From: UBA2336 sp964404445
GTDB taxonomy: Bacteria > Bacteroidota > Bacteroidia > Cytophagales > Cyclobacteriaceae
Assembly (NCBI GenBank): GCA_964404445.1
Contig: CAYOJW010000003.1
Location: forward strand, 124,001 to 188,000
Direction of reading: 5' to 3'
Length of the DNA: 64,000 nucleotides
Part shown: positions 1 to 7,692 of the stretch, one piece after another
Layout of the letters: every line of letters starts with the position of its first letter
Numbering within the stretch: position 1 is the stretch's first letter
The notes under the pieces: model-generated
The model's database searches: none
What the model saw: only the letters and a program-made list of their open reading frames with translations
Told to the model about the DNA's origin: nothing
Position numbers and translations under genes: made by a program

Positions 1-333
1 GAAGCCGATGCCCGGTATCAGGAGGCTTCGGCCAAAGCGCCCAGCCCGGCCTTGTTTGTTTACACGCTGCCCAACATTGTGGCGGGCGAATTGTGCATCC
101 GGTACGGCATAAAAGGCGAAAGCAATTTTTTTGTGCACGAAGTTTATCGTCCTGATTTTCTTTCTTCCTATATTGATTGCTTATTTTCGCACGACATAAC
201 CATTTGTCTGGCTGGCTGGCTCGAAATCATGCACCATAAGGCCGATGTGTTGTTGTACCGTGTAGAAAAAGAAAAAAGGGGGCTCGCGCTGAACCATACG
301 CCCGAAACCCTGAATGAACTTTACGCTAAATAA
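1..333 (+). CDS. Beta-ketoacyl synthase N-terminal-like protein, 3' part only
   Basis: The frame is open from base 1, so the gene starts outside the window; 110 residues are visible. The segment LFVYTLPNIVAGELCIRYGI resembles the short ketosynthase-like proteins (Ketoacyl-synt_2 type) found in aryl-polyene and flexirubin clusters, where a SPxLFVYTLPN stretch followed by GExxIRxxIKGE is typical. I see no complete ketosynthase active site in the visible part, so it may be an accessory rather than a condensing enzyme. It ends 4 bases before the first acyl carrier protein gene, consistent with co-transcription. The family assignment rests on this one segment and on the context. Confidence 0.65.
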   Translation, partial: EADARYQEASAKAPSPALFVYTLPNIVAGELCIRYGIKGESNFFVHEVYRPDFLSSYIDCLFSHDITICLAGWLEIMHHKADVLLYRVEKEKRGLALNHTPETLNELYAK

Positions 334-337
334 TATT

Positions 338-595
338 ATGGATAAACTCATGCATGATCTGAAAGTGCAGATCATTGAAGCCTTAAATCTCAGGCACCTG
401 AAACCCGAAGACATCGGTAACGACCAATCGTTGTTTGCCGATGGTGTTGGATTAGACTCGATCGATGCGCTCGAACTAATCGTGTTACTGCAACAACACT
501 ATAAACTTGAACTGGCCGATCCGCAACAAGGCCCCGAAATTTTTAAAACGGTCAGGAGCATGGCCGGTTACATTCAATCGAACCAGAACGTATAA
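338..595 (+). CDS. Acyl carrier protein 1 of the pigment cluster
   Basis: An 85-residue acyl carrier protein. The phosphopantetheine attachment site is GLDSIDALEL with Ser41 as the modified residue, in the usual place after helix I. I chose the ATG at 338; an in-frame start further upstream would overlap the preceding gene and add residues not seen in the second copy. It carries polyketide intermediates as thioesters for the neighbouring ketosynthase. A near-copy lies at 1690-1947 (66 of 85 residues identical by my alignment), so the pair comes from a duplication around the methyltransferase gene. The phosphopantetheinyl transferase at 14689 could activate it. Confidence 0.9.
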   Translation: MDKLMHDLKVQIIEALNLRHLKPEDIGNDQSLFADGVGLDSIDALELIVLLQQHYKLELADPQQGPEIFKTVRSMAGYIQSNQNV

Positions 596-605
596 TAAAG
601 TATAA

Positions 606-1679
606 ATGAAGAAGGAGTTTTTTGAAACAGATTCGCTAAAGGCGCTTCAGGCAAAAGAGAAAGCGCAGTGGATTGCCTTTGGCCCGTTTGTTTTTCAGGC
701 CACACGTGCCTTACGCAATACCGGTATTTTGCAAATCGCTCAGGATAATTTAAAAGAAGGTATAACCCTCGAAGAAATTGCCCGCCAGGCTAACCTCCCG
801 CACTATGGAGCGCGCGTACTCGTTGAGGCTGCTCTCGGTATCGGATTATTGATCTGCAAAAACGACCGGTATTATTCGACCAAAACAACTTACTTCATTC
901 TGAACGATGACCTCACACGGGTAAACATAGACTTTGTACACGATGTGTGCTACAAAGGAATGTTTTATTTAGAAGAAAGTATCCGCGAAGAACGCCCTGC
1001 CGGATTAAAAGAGTTGGGTAACTGGCCAACCGTTTATGAAGGCTTGTCGCAGCTTCCTCCACACATTCAAAAAAGCTGGTTCGCTTTCGATCATTATTAT
1101 TCCGATACGGCTTTTCCGTTGGTGCTGCCCATCATCTTTAAAAACAAACCCAAACGGTTAATGGACATTGGCGGTAATACCGGTAAGTGGGCTATGCAAT
1201 GTGTGGCGTACGATCCCGATGTTGAAATCACCATTACCGATTTGCCCGGGCAGATTGCCATGGCACAAGCGCGTATCGACAAAGCCGGACTTTCGCACCG
1301 CATTAAGTTTAACGGTTGTAATTTGTTAGACCAGTCGCAAAAATTACCTCCGGGTTTTGATGCTATTTGGATGAGCCAGTTCTTAGATTGTTTTTCGGAA
1401 GCCGAAATCGTGTCCATCTTAAAACGTTGCCACGAAGCCTTAGCCCCCGGAGGAAGTGTCTATATTCTCGAAACGTTTTGGGATCGCCAGCAATTTGAAG
1501 CCTCGGCTTTCTCGTTGCAGCAAACCTCGCTGTATTTTACGGCTATTGCCAATGGCAACAGCCAGATGTACCACTCACGCGATTTTATTAAATGCGTTAC
1601 CGATGCAGGCTTTGAAGTAGCCGAACAAACCGATGGCATTGGCGTGAGCCACACGTTATTAAAATGTTCACCTAAATAA
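606..1679 (+). CDS. SAM-dependent methyltransferase of the pigment cluster
   Basis: A 357-residue class I methyltransferase with the architecture of plant and bacterial O-methyltransferases. Residues about 20-105 form a winged-helix dimerisation region (LEEIARQANLPHYGARVLVE), and the catalytic Rossmann domain follows. SAM motif I is MDIGGNTGKW at residues 186-195, and the LDCFSEAEIVSILKRCHEAL segment is the usual post-motif helix. It sits between the two acyl carrier protein genes. A likely role is methylating the aryl head group or the polyene, since flexirubin-type pigments are often ring-methylated; this is inferred from context. The substrate cannot be read from the sequence. Confidence 0.85.
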   Translation: MKKEFFETDSLKALQAKEKAQWIAFGPFVFQATRALRNTGILQIAQDNLKEGITLEEIARQANLPHYGARVLVEAALGIGLLICKNDRYYSTKTTYFILNDDLTRVNIDFVHDVCYKGMFYLEESIREERPAGLKELGNWPTVYEGLSQLPPHIQKSWFAFDHYYSDTAFPLVLPIIFKNKPKRLMDIGGNTGKWAMQCVAYDPDVEITITDLPGQIAMAQARIDKAGLSHRIKFNGCNLLDQSQKLPPGFDAIWMSQFLDCFSEAEIVSILKRCHEALAPGGSVYILETFWDRQQFEASAFSLQQTSLYFTAIANGNSQMYHSRDFIKCVTDAGFEVAEQTDGIGVSHTLLKCSPK

Positions 1680-1689
1680 TATTGCTGGC

Positions 1690-1947
1690 ATGGATGAGTT
1701 GATGAAAAACCTGAAGGTGCAGATTATTGAAGCCCTTAACCTGAAGCACCTCAAACCCGAAGACATCGGGGACGACCAATCGCTGTTTGCCGATGGGGTA
1801 GGGCTTGATTCCATCGATGCCCTTGAACTGATTGTGCTGATGCAACAGCATTATAAAATTGAAATAGCCGATCCGCAGGAAGGCCCCAAAATTTTCCGGT
1901 CGGTAAAAAGTATGGCCGAGTATATTCAGTTGCATAAGCAAGCGTAA
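1690..1947 (+). CDS. Acyl carrier protein 2 of the pigment cluster
   Basis: An 85-residue acyl carrier protein with attachment Ser41 in GLDSIDALEL. It is a paralogue of the protein at 338-595: the core around the attachment site is identical, and the differences are mostly conservative and concentrated in the last 25 residues. It starts with ATG at 1690, 10 bases after the methyltransferase stop, and is followed after 6 bases by the ketosynthase gene. Clusters of this class often carry two carrier proteins, so the two may serve different condensation partners or simply increase dosage. Which one the ketosynthase prefers cannot be told from sequence. Confidence 0.92.
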   Translation: MDELMKNLKVQIIEALNLKHLKPEDIGDDQSLFADGVGLDSIDALELIVLMQQHYKIEIADPQEGPKIFRSVKSMAEYIQLHKQA

Positions 1948-1953
1948 TATATC

Positions 1954-3141
1954 TTGACGAACAGGGTTTACGTTGTCGGTTTAGGTGTTATCTCAGCCAT
2001 TGGTAATACGGTTGACGAAACCCTGCATGCTTTTGAACAACAACAAACCGGTATCGGTAAACTTACGTTGTTTCAAAGCCGCCATACGTTGCCGGTTGGT
2101 GAAGTTAAACTTACCAACGAAGCGCTTGTGCAACACCTGCATATTGAAAACAAGTTTAACCGCACTACGTTGCTGGGCTTGTATGCTGCACGTCAGGCAG
2201 TGCGCGATGCGGGCTTAGCAAAAAAATGGCGCACGGGTATTACTTCGGGTACTACCGTGGGCGGAATGGATCGTACCGAAAATGTTTTTCGTGATCCGGA
2301 CTGGCGTAACACCAATGCCTGGTTGCAGATTAAAGATCATGAATGCGGATCGGTTACCGAACGCATAGCCGAAGATTTGCACATAACCGATTCGGTTGTA
2401 ACCATCAACACGGCTTGTTCGTCTTCGGTAAACTCCATCATGTATGCCAGCCGGTTGATAAAAGCTGGTAAAATTGATGTAGCCATTGCCGGAGGCACCG
2501 ATTCGCTTACAGCCTTTACCATGAATGGCTTTAACAGCCTGATGATTCTGGATAAAGAACTTTGCCGTCCGTTTGATGCTACCCGTAACGGATTGAATCT
2601 GGGCGAAGGTGCAGGCTTTGTTGTGCTGGTTTCGGAAAAAGTATTGCGTGAAGAAGCGCTTACACCGTATGCTGTCGTGGCCGGTTATGCCAACACCAAC
2701 GATGCGTACCATCAAACAGCCTCGTCACCCGAAGGCCGTGGCTCGTTCCATGCTATGAACGGTGCATTGGCGATGGCTTCATTAAACGCGCACGACATTG
2801 ATTACATTAACCTGCACGGAACCGGTACTAAAAATAACGATGCCTCTGAAGGTGTTGCGGTTCAAAAAGTATTTGGCGATAACGTACCATCCGCCAGTTC
2901 TACCAAAGCATTTACCGGGCATACGCTGGGCGCCAGCGGAGGGATAGAAGCCGTATTTTCAATAATGGCCATTCAGCACGGTTGTGTTTATCCTAACTTA
3001 CGATACGCTGCGGCTATGCCTGAAATTCAGTTTGCTCCGGCCACGACATTTGAAAAAGGAAAAGCCATCGGCCATGTGATGAGTAACTCGTTTGGCTTTG
3101 GCGGAAATTGTTCATCCATCATTTTTTCAAAAGCGGTATGA
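1954..3141 (+). CDS. Beta-ketoacyl-ACP synthase (FabF-like condensing enzyme)
   Basis: A 395-residue ketosynthase with the complete catalytic triad: Cys155 in TACSSS, His288 in LHGTGT and His323 in TGHTLGASGG. It catalyses decarboxylative Claisen condensation of malonyl-ACP with the growing acyl chain. The start is TTG at 1954; no in-frame ATG lies nearby and the protein begins with the usual VYVVGLGVISAIG strand. It is followed, with a 4-base ATGA overlap, by a homologue lacking the catalytic residues, which indicates a KS/chain-length-factor heterodimer as in aryl-polyene synthases. It is most likely the polyene-elongating enzyme rather than the housekeeping FabF. Confidence 0.93.
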   Translation: MTNRVYVVGLGVISAIGNTVDETLHAFEQQQTGIGKLTLFQSRHTLPVGEVKLTNEALVQHLHIENKFNRTTLLGLYAARQAVRDAGLAKKWRTGITSGTTVGGMDRTENVFRDPDWRNTNAWLQIKDHECGSVTERIAEDLHITDSVVTINTACSSSVNSIMYASRLIKAGKIDVAIAGGTDSLTAFTMNGFNSLMILDKELCRPFDATRNGLNLGEGAGFVVLVSEKVLREEALTPYAVVAGYANTNDAYHQTASSPEGRGSFHAMNGALAMASLNAHDIDYINLHGTGTKNNDASEGVAVQKVFGDNVPSASSTKAFTGHTLGASGGIEAVFSIMAIQHGCVYPNLRYAAAMPEIQFAPATTFEKGKAIGHVMSNSFGFGGNCSSIIFSKAV

Positions 3142-4148
3142 GTGCATTCATTCACGGTATGGGGCTGATTTCTGCGCAGGAAACATTTACGAAAAACTCC
3201 TTCGAAGGATTTTCGGTGCATGCAACCGAAAGCTTAACGTGCATTGAACCTGATTACACCGAATGGATTGATGTGCGTACCATCCGGAGGATGAGTAAAA
3301 TCATCCGCATAGGCGTGGCTACGGCCAAGCTGGCGTTAAAACAAGCCGGACTTGAAAAACCCGGTGCCATCATTACCGGAACAGCGTTGGGTTGTTTGGA
3401 AGATACCGAAGTGTTTTTAACGAAAATGATTGATAACAAAGAAGAGGCGCTTAACCCAACGCCCTTTATTCAATCGACACACAATACCATTGGTTCGCAG
3501 GTTGCGTTGCTAACACAATGCCTGGGGTATAACCAAACTTATACGCAACGCGCATTTTCGTTTGAGCTGGCGTTGGAAGATGCTTTATATATGTCGGTCG
3601 AGAACCCTGAACTGAATATCCTGGCCGGAAGCGCTGATGAACTGATACCCGTTAGCGAATACGTGTTTGAAAAACTTGGCTGGAGTCCGGCCAATGGAAT
3701 TGTACACGGTGAAGGTGCTGCATTTTTTTTACTGAACGGACAAAAACATAATGCCTTTGCCGAGTTGAGCGGTGTGAAGATGGTGTATAAACCTCAAACG
3801 GTATCGGCAATTATTCAATCGTTAGATGAGTTGCTGGCAGAAGCCGGTTTAACACGATCAGCTATTGATGTTGTATTGACCGGCCGTACCGGAAACGATC
3901 AGCACAATGCCTTAATGGATGAAGTGCTTAACACGACCGCATTGACTTCGTGTAACGTTGCGTTTAAAAACTGGAGTGGCGAATATGCTACGGCCACATC
4001 GTTTGCCTTATGGACGGCCGCTACATTGCTTAAAACCCAAATAATGCCGGGTGCAAAAAATACCGTTCAAAAACCGGTGCGGAATGTGTTACTTTACAAT
4101 CAGTATGCAAATCAGCACCACACCCTAATTCTGTTGAAAGCGTGTTAA
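3138..4148 (+). CDS. Chain-length-factor-like ketosynthase homologue, catalytically incomplete
   Basis: A 336-residue thiolase-fold protein homologous to its upstream neighbour. I chose the ATG at 3138, which overlaps the preceding stop as ATGA. At the position of the nucleophile the sequence reads TQRAFSFELAL, so the Cys is missing; the first His region reads VVLTGRTGNDQHN, so that His is also absent. This is the pattern of chain-length factors, which dimerise with an active ketosynthase and shape the chain tunnel. It is shorter than typical ketosynthases (about 400 residues). The alternative, a ketosynthase using different chemistry, seems less likely given the adjacent active partner. Confidence 0.85.
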   Translation: MSAFIHGMGLISAQETFTKNSFEGFSVHATESLTCIEPDYTEWIDVRTIRRMSKIIRIGVATAKLALKQAGLEKPGAIITGTALGCLEDTEVFLTKMIDNKEEALNPTPFIQSTHNTIGSQVALLTQCLGYNQTYTQRAFSFELALEDALYMSVENPELNILAGSADELIPVSEYVFEKLGWSPANGIVHGEGAAFFLLNGQKHNAFAELSGVKMVYKPQTVSAIIQSLDELLAEAGLTRSAIDVVLTGRTGNDQHNALMDEVLNTTALTSCNVAFKNWSGEYATATSFALWTAATLLKTQIMPGAKNTVQKPVRNVLLYNQYANQHHTLILLKAC

Positions 4149-4918
4149 AAAACGGTATTCATAACATTGTATTTACGGTACTTATGGCATTTGCCCTTGT
4201 GGCGATGTGGGTGTTCGACTGGCCGCTTATCCCGTATATTATTTTATTGATTGTAGTATCGTTCGCCATTAAAATGTATATGGCATTTAACATCGGGCAT
4301 AATTATTTTTTGCGGGCGGTCAATCGCGGTCAATGCGATCAGCAGGCTATCGCCCTCACGTTTGACGATGGCCCGATACCCGGTAAAACCGATCGCATAT
4401 TGGATATTCTTAAAGAAAAGAATGTACGGGCTGCCTTTTTTTGTATTGGTAAAAATATTGAGGCCGATCCTTCGCTGGTAAAGCGCATGAACGATGAAGG
4501 GCATATCGTGGGCAACCATAGTTTTAAACACGGTAAGTTTTTTTCGCTGCAAAGTGCCCGTGCCATGGTAAAAGAATTGGCACAAGCCGATGCGGCCATC
4601 ACAAACGCCACGCGCAGAAAACCGGTGTATTTCAGACCGCCTTACGGAGTTACCAACCCGAATGTGGCGTTGACGATTGCGCACACCAAACACCGGGTTA
4701 TCGGATGGAGCATTCGTTCGTTAGATACGGTTATCCGCAACCGGGCTAAATTATGGAAACGCATTACGCGAAACGTGAAAGCGGGCGATATTGTGTTGTT
4801 CCATGATTACAGCGAATTAACCATCGAAATGCTGCCCGCTTATATCGACCACATTACCGGAAGTGGACTGAAAATTGCACGGCTTGATGAACTAATTAAC
4901 CAACAAGCGTATGCGTAG
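4142..4918 (+). CDS. Membrane-anchored polysaccharide deacetylase-family protein
   Basis: A 258-residue NodB-homology protein. Residues about 10-55 form one or two hydrophobic segments, so the catalytic domain is membrane-anchored. Motif 1 is LTFDDGP with Asp75 and Asp76, motif 2 is GNHSFKH with His126 and His130 as metal ligands, motif 3 is FRPPYG, and a late VLFHD supplies the last conserved His. The catalytic set therefore looks complete. The start is GTG at 4142, overlapping the previous stop. Deacetylase homologues recur in flexirubin-type clusters; the substrate there is unknown, and a role in trimming an acyl or acetyl group from the pigment or its carrier is only inference. Confidence 0.85.
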   Translation: MLKNGIHNIVFTVLMAFALVAMWVFDWPLIPYIILLIVVSFAIKMYMAFNIGHNYFLRAVNRGQCDQQAIALTFDDGPIPGKTDRILDILKEKNVRAAFFCIGKNIEADPSLVKRMNDEGHIVGNHSFKHGKFFSLQSARAMVKELAQADAAITNATRRKPVYFRPPYGVTNPNVALTIAHTKHRVIGWSIRSLDTVIRNRAKLWKRITRNVKAGDIVLFHDYSELTIEMLPAYIDHITGSGLKIARLDELINQQAYA

Positions 4919-5543
4919 TGTTTTTGTGTTGATGGCGTTGAGCATTGTTGTACACGTACAGGCTCAAAAAACAGGGTTTACGCCTGTTCAAAGTATTGAA
5001 GCTTTTAAGAAAGAGTTTGTTGTTCAAAATGCGAAGCTCACTTCGGTGAAAAGTTTGTTTACGCAAGAAAAAACACTTACGCTGTTAACCGAAAAAATTG
5101 TATCGAAAGGTGAGTTTTATTTTAAGCGCAGCGATAAAATTAAAATTAGCTATGCCACACCTTACGCTTATACACTCATCATCAATGGCGACCAGATGAT
5201 CACCAAAGATCAGCGTAAAGAGAGCCATGTAAATACGGCTTCCAACAAATTGTTTAAGCAGGTTAACCGTATTATCATTGAATGTGTACAGGGTACTATT
5301 CTGAACAATAAAGATTTCTCGGTGAAAATTTTTGAAAGTCCATCGCAGTTTTTACTGCAAATGACTCCTCAAACAAAAGCCATTAAAGAATTTTTTGAAA
5401 CCATTAACATCACCTTATCGAAGCACGATTACTCGGTTGATGAAATGGAATTGAACGAGCAAGGCGGTGATGTTACCCGTATGCTCTTTACACAAAAGCA
5501 ATTAAATGTACCGGTCAGCGATGAGGTATTTACCCTTCGGTAG
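4911..5543 (+). CDS. LolA-like outer-membrane lipoprotein carrier protein
   Basis: A 210-residue periplasmic protein with a Sec signal peptide (MRSVFVLMALSIVVHVQAQ). The rest fits the LolA/LolB fold: an early segment with TSVKSLFTQEKTLTLL, then YFKRSDKIKISYATPY and a series of beta strands ending in DEVFTLR. It overlaps the deacetylase gene by 8 bases. LolA homologues dedicated to a biosynthetic cluster are common in aryl-polyene loci and are thought to shuttle the lipid-like product across the periplasm. A housekeeping LolA would normally stand outside such an operon, so a cluster-specific role is inferred. Confidence 0.82.
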   Translation: MRSVFVLMALSIVVHVQAQKTGFTPVQSIEAFKKEFVVQNAKLTSVKSLFTQEKTLTLLTEKIVSKGEFYFKRSDKIKISYATPYAYTLIINGDQMITKDQRKESHVNTASNKLFKQVNRIIIECVQGTILNNKDFSVKIFESPSQFLLQMTPQTKAIKEFFETINITLSKHDYSVDEMELNEQGGDVTRMLFTQKQLNVPVSDEVFTLR

Positions 5544-6135
5544 TGTATGGATGCTGTTGATGGCCTGCGCCCCGGCAGTAATACCTTCGGGTACGCCCGA
5601 TGCTGTTTGCCTGCAAGCGGCTGCGCCTGTTTTTCAGCAAGAGCTGTATAATGCCAGTGTTGATGTTTACGGAAACCACATCAGCGGATTGATGTTTTTT
5701 AAAACCATGCCCGACAGTTCAAAGCGTGTTGTGTTTACAACCGAAACGGGGCTTACCTTCTTTACCTTTCAGTGGGATAAACACGGGGCTTTTACCGTAC
5801 AACACGTAATCAAAAAACTAAACCGGAAAGTGGTGATCAACCTGTTGCGGAAAGATTTGGAACTAATGCTGTTGCCGCCCGCTTATACTACGCGCGCGAT
5901 ACGCCACAACGACAATCAATATGCTGTTCCCCTGAAGAAAGAAACGATCTGGTTTACCACATCCGGCTGCCGTACCCTCTCACAAGCCGAAGTTAAAGCC
6001 GGTGATGTGGTTAAAACGCGGGCGTTATTTTTTCCCCGGCAAAAAAATGTGCCCGATTCGGTTTATATTCAACATTTGAATTTTAATATGCAGCTTGCAC
6101 TCAAACGACTTGAACAAGACCATGCTTCAGAATAG
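5521..6135 (+). CDS. Lipoprotein of unknown function in the pigment cluster
   Basis: A 204-residue predicted lipoprotein: the N-terminus MRYLPFGSVWMLLMAC ends in a lipobox whose Cys would be lipidated. I chose the ATG at 5521, which overlaps the LolA-like gene by 23 bases, because the signal peptide starts there. The mature part has alternating beta-strand-like stretches such as SGLMFFKTMPD and GLTFFTFQW, without a motif I can name. Aryl-polyene loci usually contain a lipoprotein beside the LolA homologue, so it may be the outer-membrane acceptor in that shuttle. The function is unproven. Confidence 0.75.
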   Translation: MRYLPFGSVWMLLMACAPAVIPSGTPDAVCLQAAAPVFQQELYNASVDVYGNHISGLMFFKTMPDSSKRVVFTTETGLTFFTFQWDKHGAFTVQHVIKKLNRKVVINLLRKDLELMLLPPAYTTRAIRHNDNQYAVPLKKETIWFTTSGCRTLSQAEVKAGDVVKTRALFFPRQKNVPDSVYIQHLNFNMQLALKRLEQDHASE

Positions 6136-6487
6136 TTTTTTCTTTATCGAGGAGTTAACAAACCAGCCGAAGGCGGTTGATGCCGTGGTGCGTATCGAAC
6201 CAACGCATTCTATTTTTGATGGGCATTTTCCGGGGCAGCCCGTAGTGCCGGGCGTGTGCATGGTACAAATGGTGAAAGAGGTTGTGCAAAACGCTACGGG
6301 CAAAAACCTGTTGTTGCATACGGCCGCCAACATGAAATTTCTGACGGTGATCGATCCGCGTGTCAATCCTATAATACAAATAAACATTTCGGTTGAACCG
6401 GATGAAGTTTTTGTGAAGATCAACGCCACACTGTTTGCCGGTGAGGTTACTTTCTTTAAATTGAAAGCCGCTTTTGCAATACAATGA
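6122..6487 (+). CDS. 3-hydroxyacyl-ACP dehydratase, hotdog fold (ApeI/FabZ-like)
   Basis: A 121-residue hotdog-fold protein. The active-site block is FDGHFPGQPVVPGVCMVQM, with His35 as the likely catalytic histidine; FabZ and aryl-polyene dehydratases share this HFPGxPVVPG sequence. The acidic partner residue of canonical FabZ is not obvious, as in other aryl-polyene dehydratases. It would dehydrate the 3-hydroxyacyl-ACP intermediate to give each conjugated double bond. The chosen ATG at 6122 overlaps the lipoprotein gene by 14 bases; an in-frame start at 6095 would add nine residues of non-homologous type. The next gene overlaps as ATGA. Confidence 0.85.
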   Translation: MLQNSFFFIEELTNQPKAVDAVVRIEPTHSIFDGHFPGQPVVPGVCMVQMVKEVVQNATGKNLLLHTAANMKFLTVIDPRVNPIIQINISVEPDEVFVKINATLFAGEVTFFKLKAAFAIQ

Positions 6488-7302
6488 ACATAAACCCGTC
6501 TGACATACGCGCTGCATTTGATAAACACCATGTTTGTGTGCTGATACCCACATACAACAATGCGCAAACCCTTTCGGCAGTGATTACATCGGTAAAAACC
6601 TATACCGATAATATTATCGTGGTAAATGATGGCTCAACAGACGACACCGAAACGATTTTAGCGCAACACCAGATAGAGCAGGTGAGCTATCCTGTCAATA
6701 AAGGGAAGGGCTGGGCATTGCGCCAGGGTTTTAAGAAAGCCGTGGCTTTAGGGTATGATTACGCCATCACGATCGACTCGGACGGGCAACATTATGCCGA
6801 TGACCTGCCCGTATTTTTACAGGCATTGACCGAAAACCCTCACGCCATTTTCATTGGTGCTCGCAACATGAACCAAAGTACGGTTCCGGGCAAAAGCAGT
6901 TTCGGCAACAAGTTTTCAAATTTTTGGTTTTGGGTCGAAACGGGTATTACACTTCCCGATACCCAGTCGGGTTACAGGTTGTATCCTGTAAAGGCATTGG
7001 CGTCTGTAAAATTCTTTACCCGTAAATACGAATTTGAAATTGAAGTGCTTGTGCGGGCAGCCTGGCACGGCATTGCTGTAAAAGATGTTCCGGTAAAAGT
7101 GTTTTATCCTGCGAAAGAAAAACGCATTTCGCATTTCAGGCCGTTCCGTGATTTCTCGCGTATTAGCGTGCTTAATACGGTGCTGGTAACCATTGCGTTC
7201 CTCTACATTAAACCCCGCGATTTTTTCAGGGGCTTTAAAAAAAAAACTTTTGGCAGAGCCTCCGCGAAGCGCTTTTCAATCCGCATGAATCCGCAGCCCT
7301 GA
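6484..7302 (+). CDS. Family 2 glycosyltransferase, frame probably interrupted at its 3' end
   Basis: A 272-residue inverting GT-A glycosyltransferase: CVLIPTYNNAQTL starts the nucleotide-binding fold, VNDGSTDD follows, and the metal-binding DSD is at residues 98-100 in TIDSDGQH. It transfers a sugar, or acts like a dolichyl-phosphate mannosyltransferase homologue. The conserved part ends near YIKPRDFFRGFKKK. After a run of ten A (7237-7246) the frame gives 19 unrelated residues and stops, while the -1 frame continues as NFWQSLREALFNPHESAAL into the DUF2062 protein at 7332. The natural product is therefore likely a GT2-DUF2062 fusion made by slippage, or the gene carries an indel. Confidence 0.85.
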   Translation: MNINPSDIRAAFDKHHVCVLIPTYNNAQTLSAVITSVKTYTDNIIVVNDGSTDDTETILAQHQIEQVSYPVNKGKGWALRQGFKKAVALGYDYAITIDSDGQHYADDLPVFLQALTENPHAIFIGARNMNQSTVPGKSSFGNKFSNFWFWVETGITLPDTQSGYRLYPVKALASVKFFTRKYEFEIEVLVRAAWHGIAVKDVPVKVFYPAKEKRISHFRPFRDFSRISVLNTVLVTIAFLYIKPRDFFRGFKKKTFGRASAKRFSIRMNPQP

Positions 7303-7331
7303 AAGCATTTTCGGTAGGCTTTGGTTTATTC

Positions 7332-7676
7332 ATGGGCATTGCACCCGTATGGGGTTTTCAATTATTGATTGCCATTACAACGGCTATATTCTTACGCTTA
7401 AATAAAGCGTTGGTTATTATCGCGGCCAACATCAGCATACCGCCTATGATACCGCTTATTTTGTATGGCAGTATGCTTGTCGGATCGTTGTGGGTTGAAA
7501 ACCCCGTTTATTTGCCTTCGGCCGATCAACTTACGTTTACCTTTGTGAAAGATAGTCTGTTTCAGTATGTAACGGGTGCTTCGGTGCTGGCATTGGTTAC
7601 CGGTATAACAGGCGGTCTCATTACCTATGCCGTGGTGTATTGGATTAATCGTAAACGAAACACTCAAAAACAGTAG
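7332..7676 (+). CDS. DUF2062 membrane domain, probably the C-terminal half of the glycosyltransferase
   Basis: From the first ATG (7332) this gives 114 residues with a DUF2062-like sequence: GIAPVWGFQLLIAITTAIFL opens a hydrophobic stretch, followed by NKALVIIAANISIPPMIP and a second membrane segment near the C-terminus. Coding potential in the same frame extends upstream to the A run at 7237-7246 with plausible protein sequence (NFWQSLREALFNPHESAAL), so the start at 7332 is probably not the real one. DUF2062 domains in Bacteroidota are often joined to a GT2 domain, where they may anchor the enzyme. It could be translated separately, but I see no ribosome binding site. Confidence 0.7.
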   Translation: MGIAPVWGFQLLIAITTAIFLRLNKALVIIAANISIPPMIPLILYGSMLVGSLWVENPVYLPSADQLTFTFVKDSLFQYVTGASVLALVTGITGGLITYAVVYWINRKRNTQKQ

Positions 7677-7692
7677 ATTTGCAGTTTAGATA

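Noticed and set aside
2215..2715. Long antisense open frame in the ketosynthase gene
   Set aside because: The plus strand encodes an enzyme with the complete catalytic triad; the antisense sequence is rich in Arg and has no motif.
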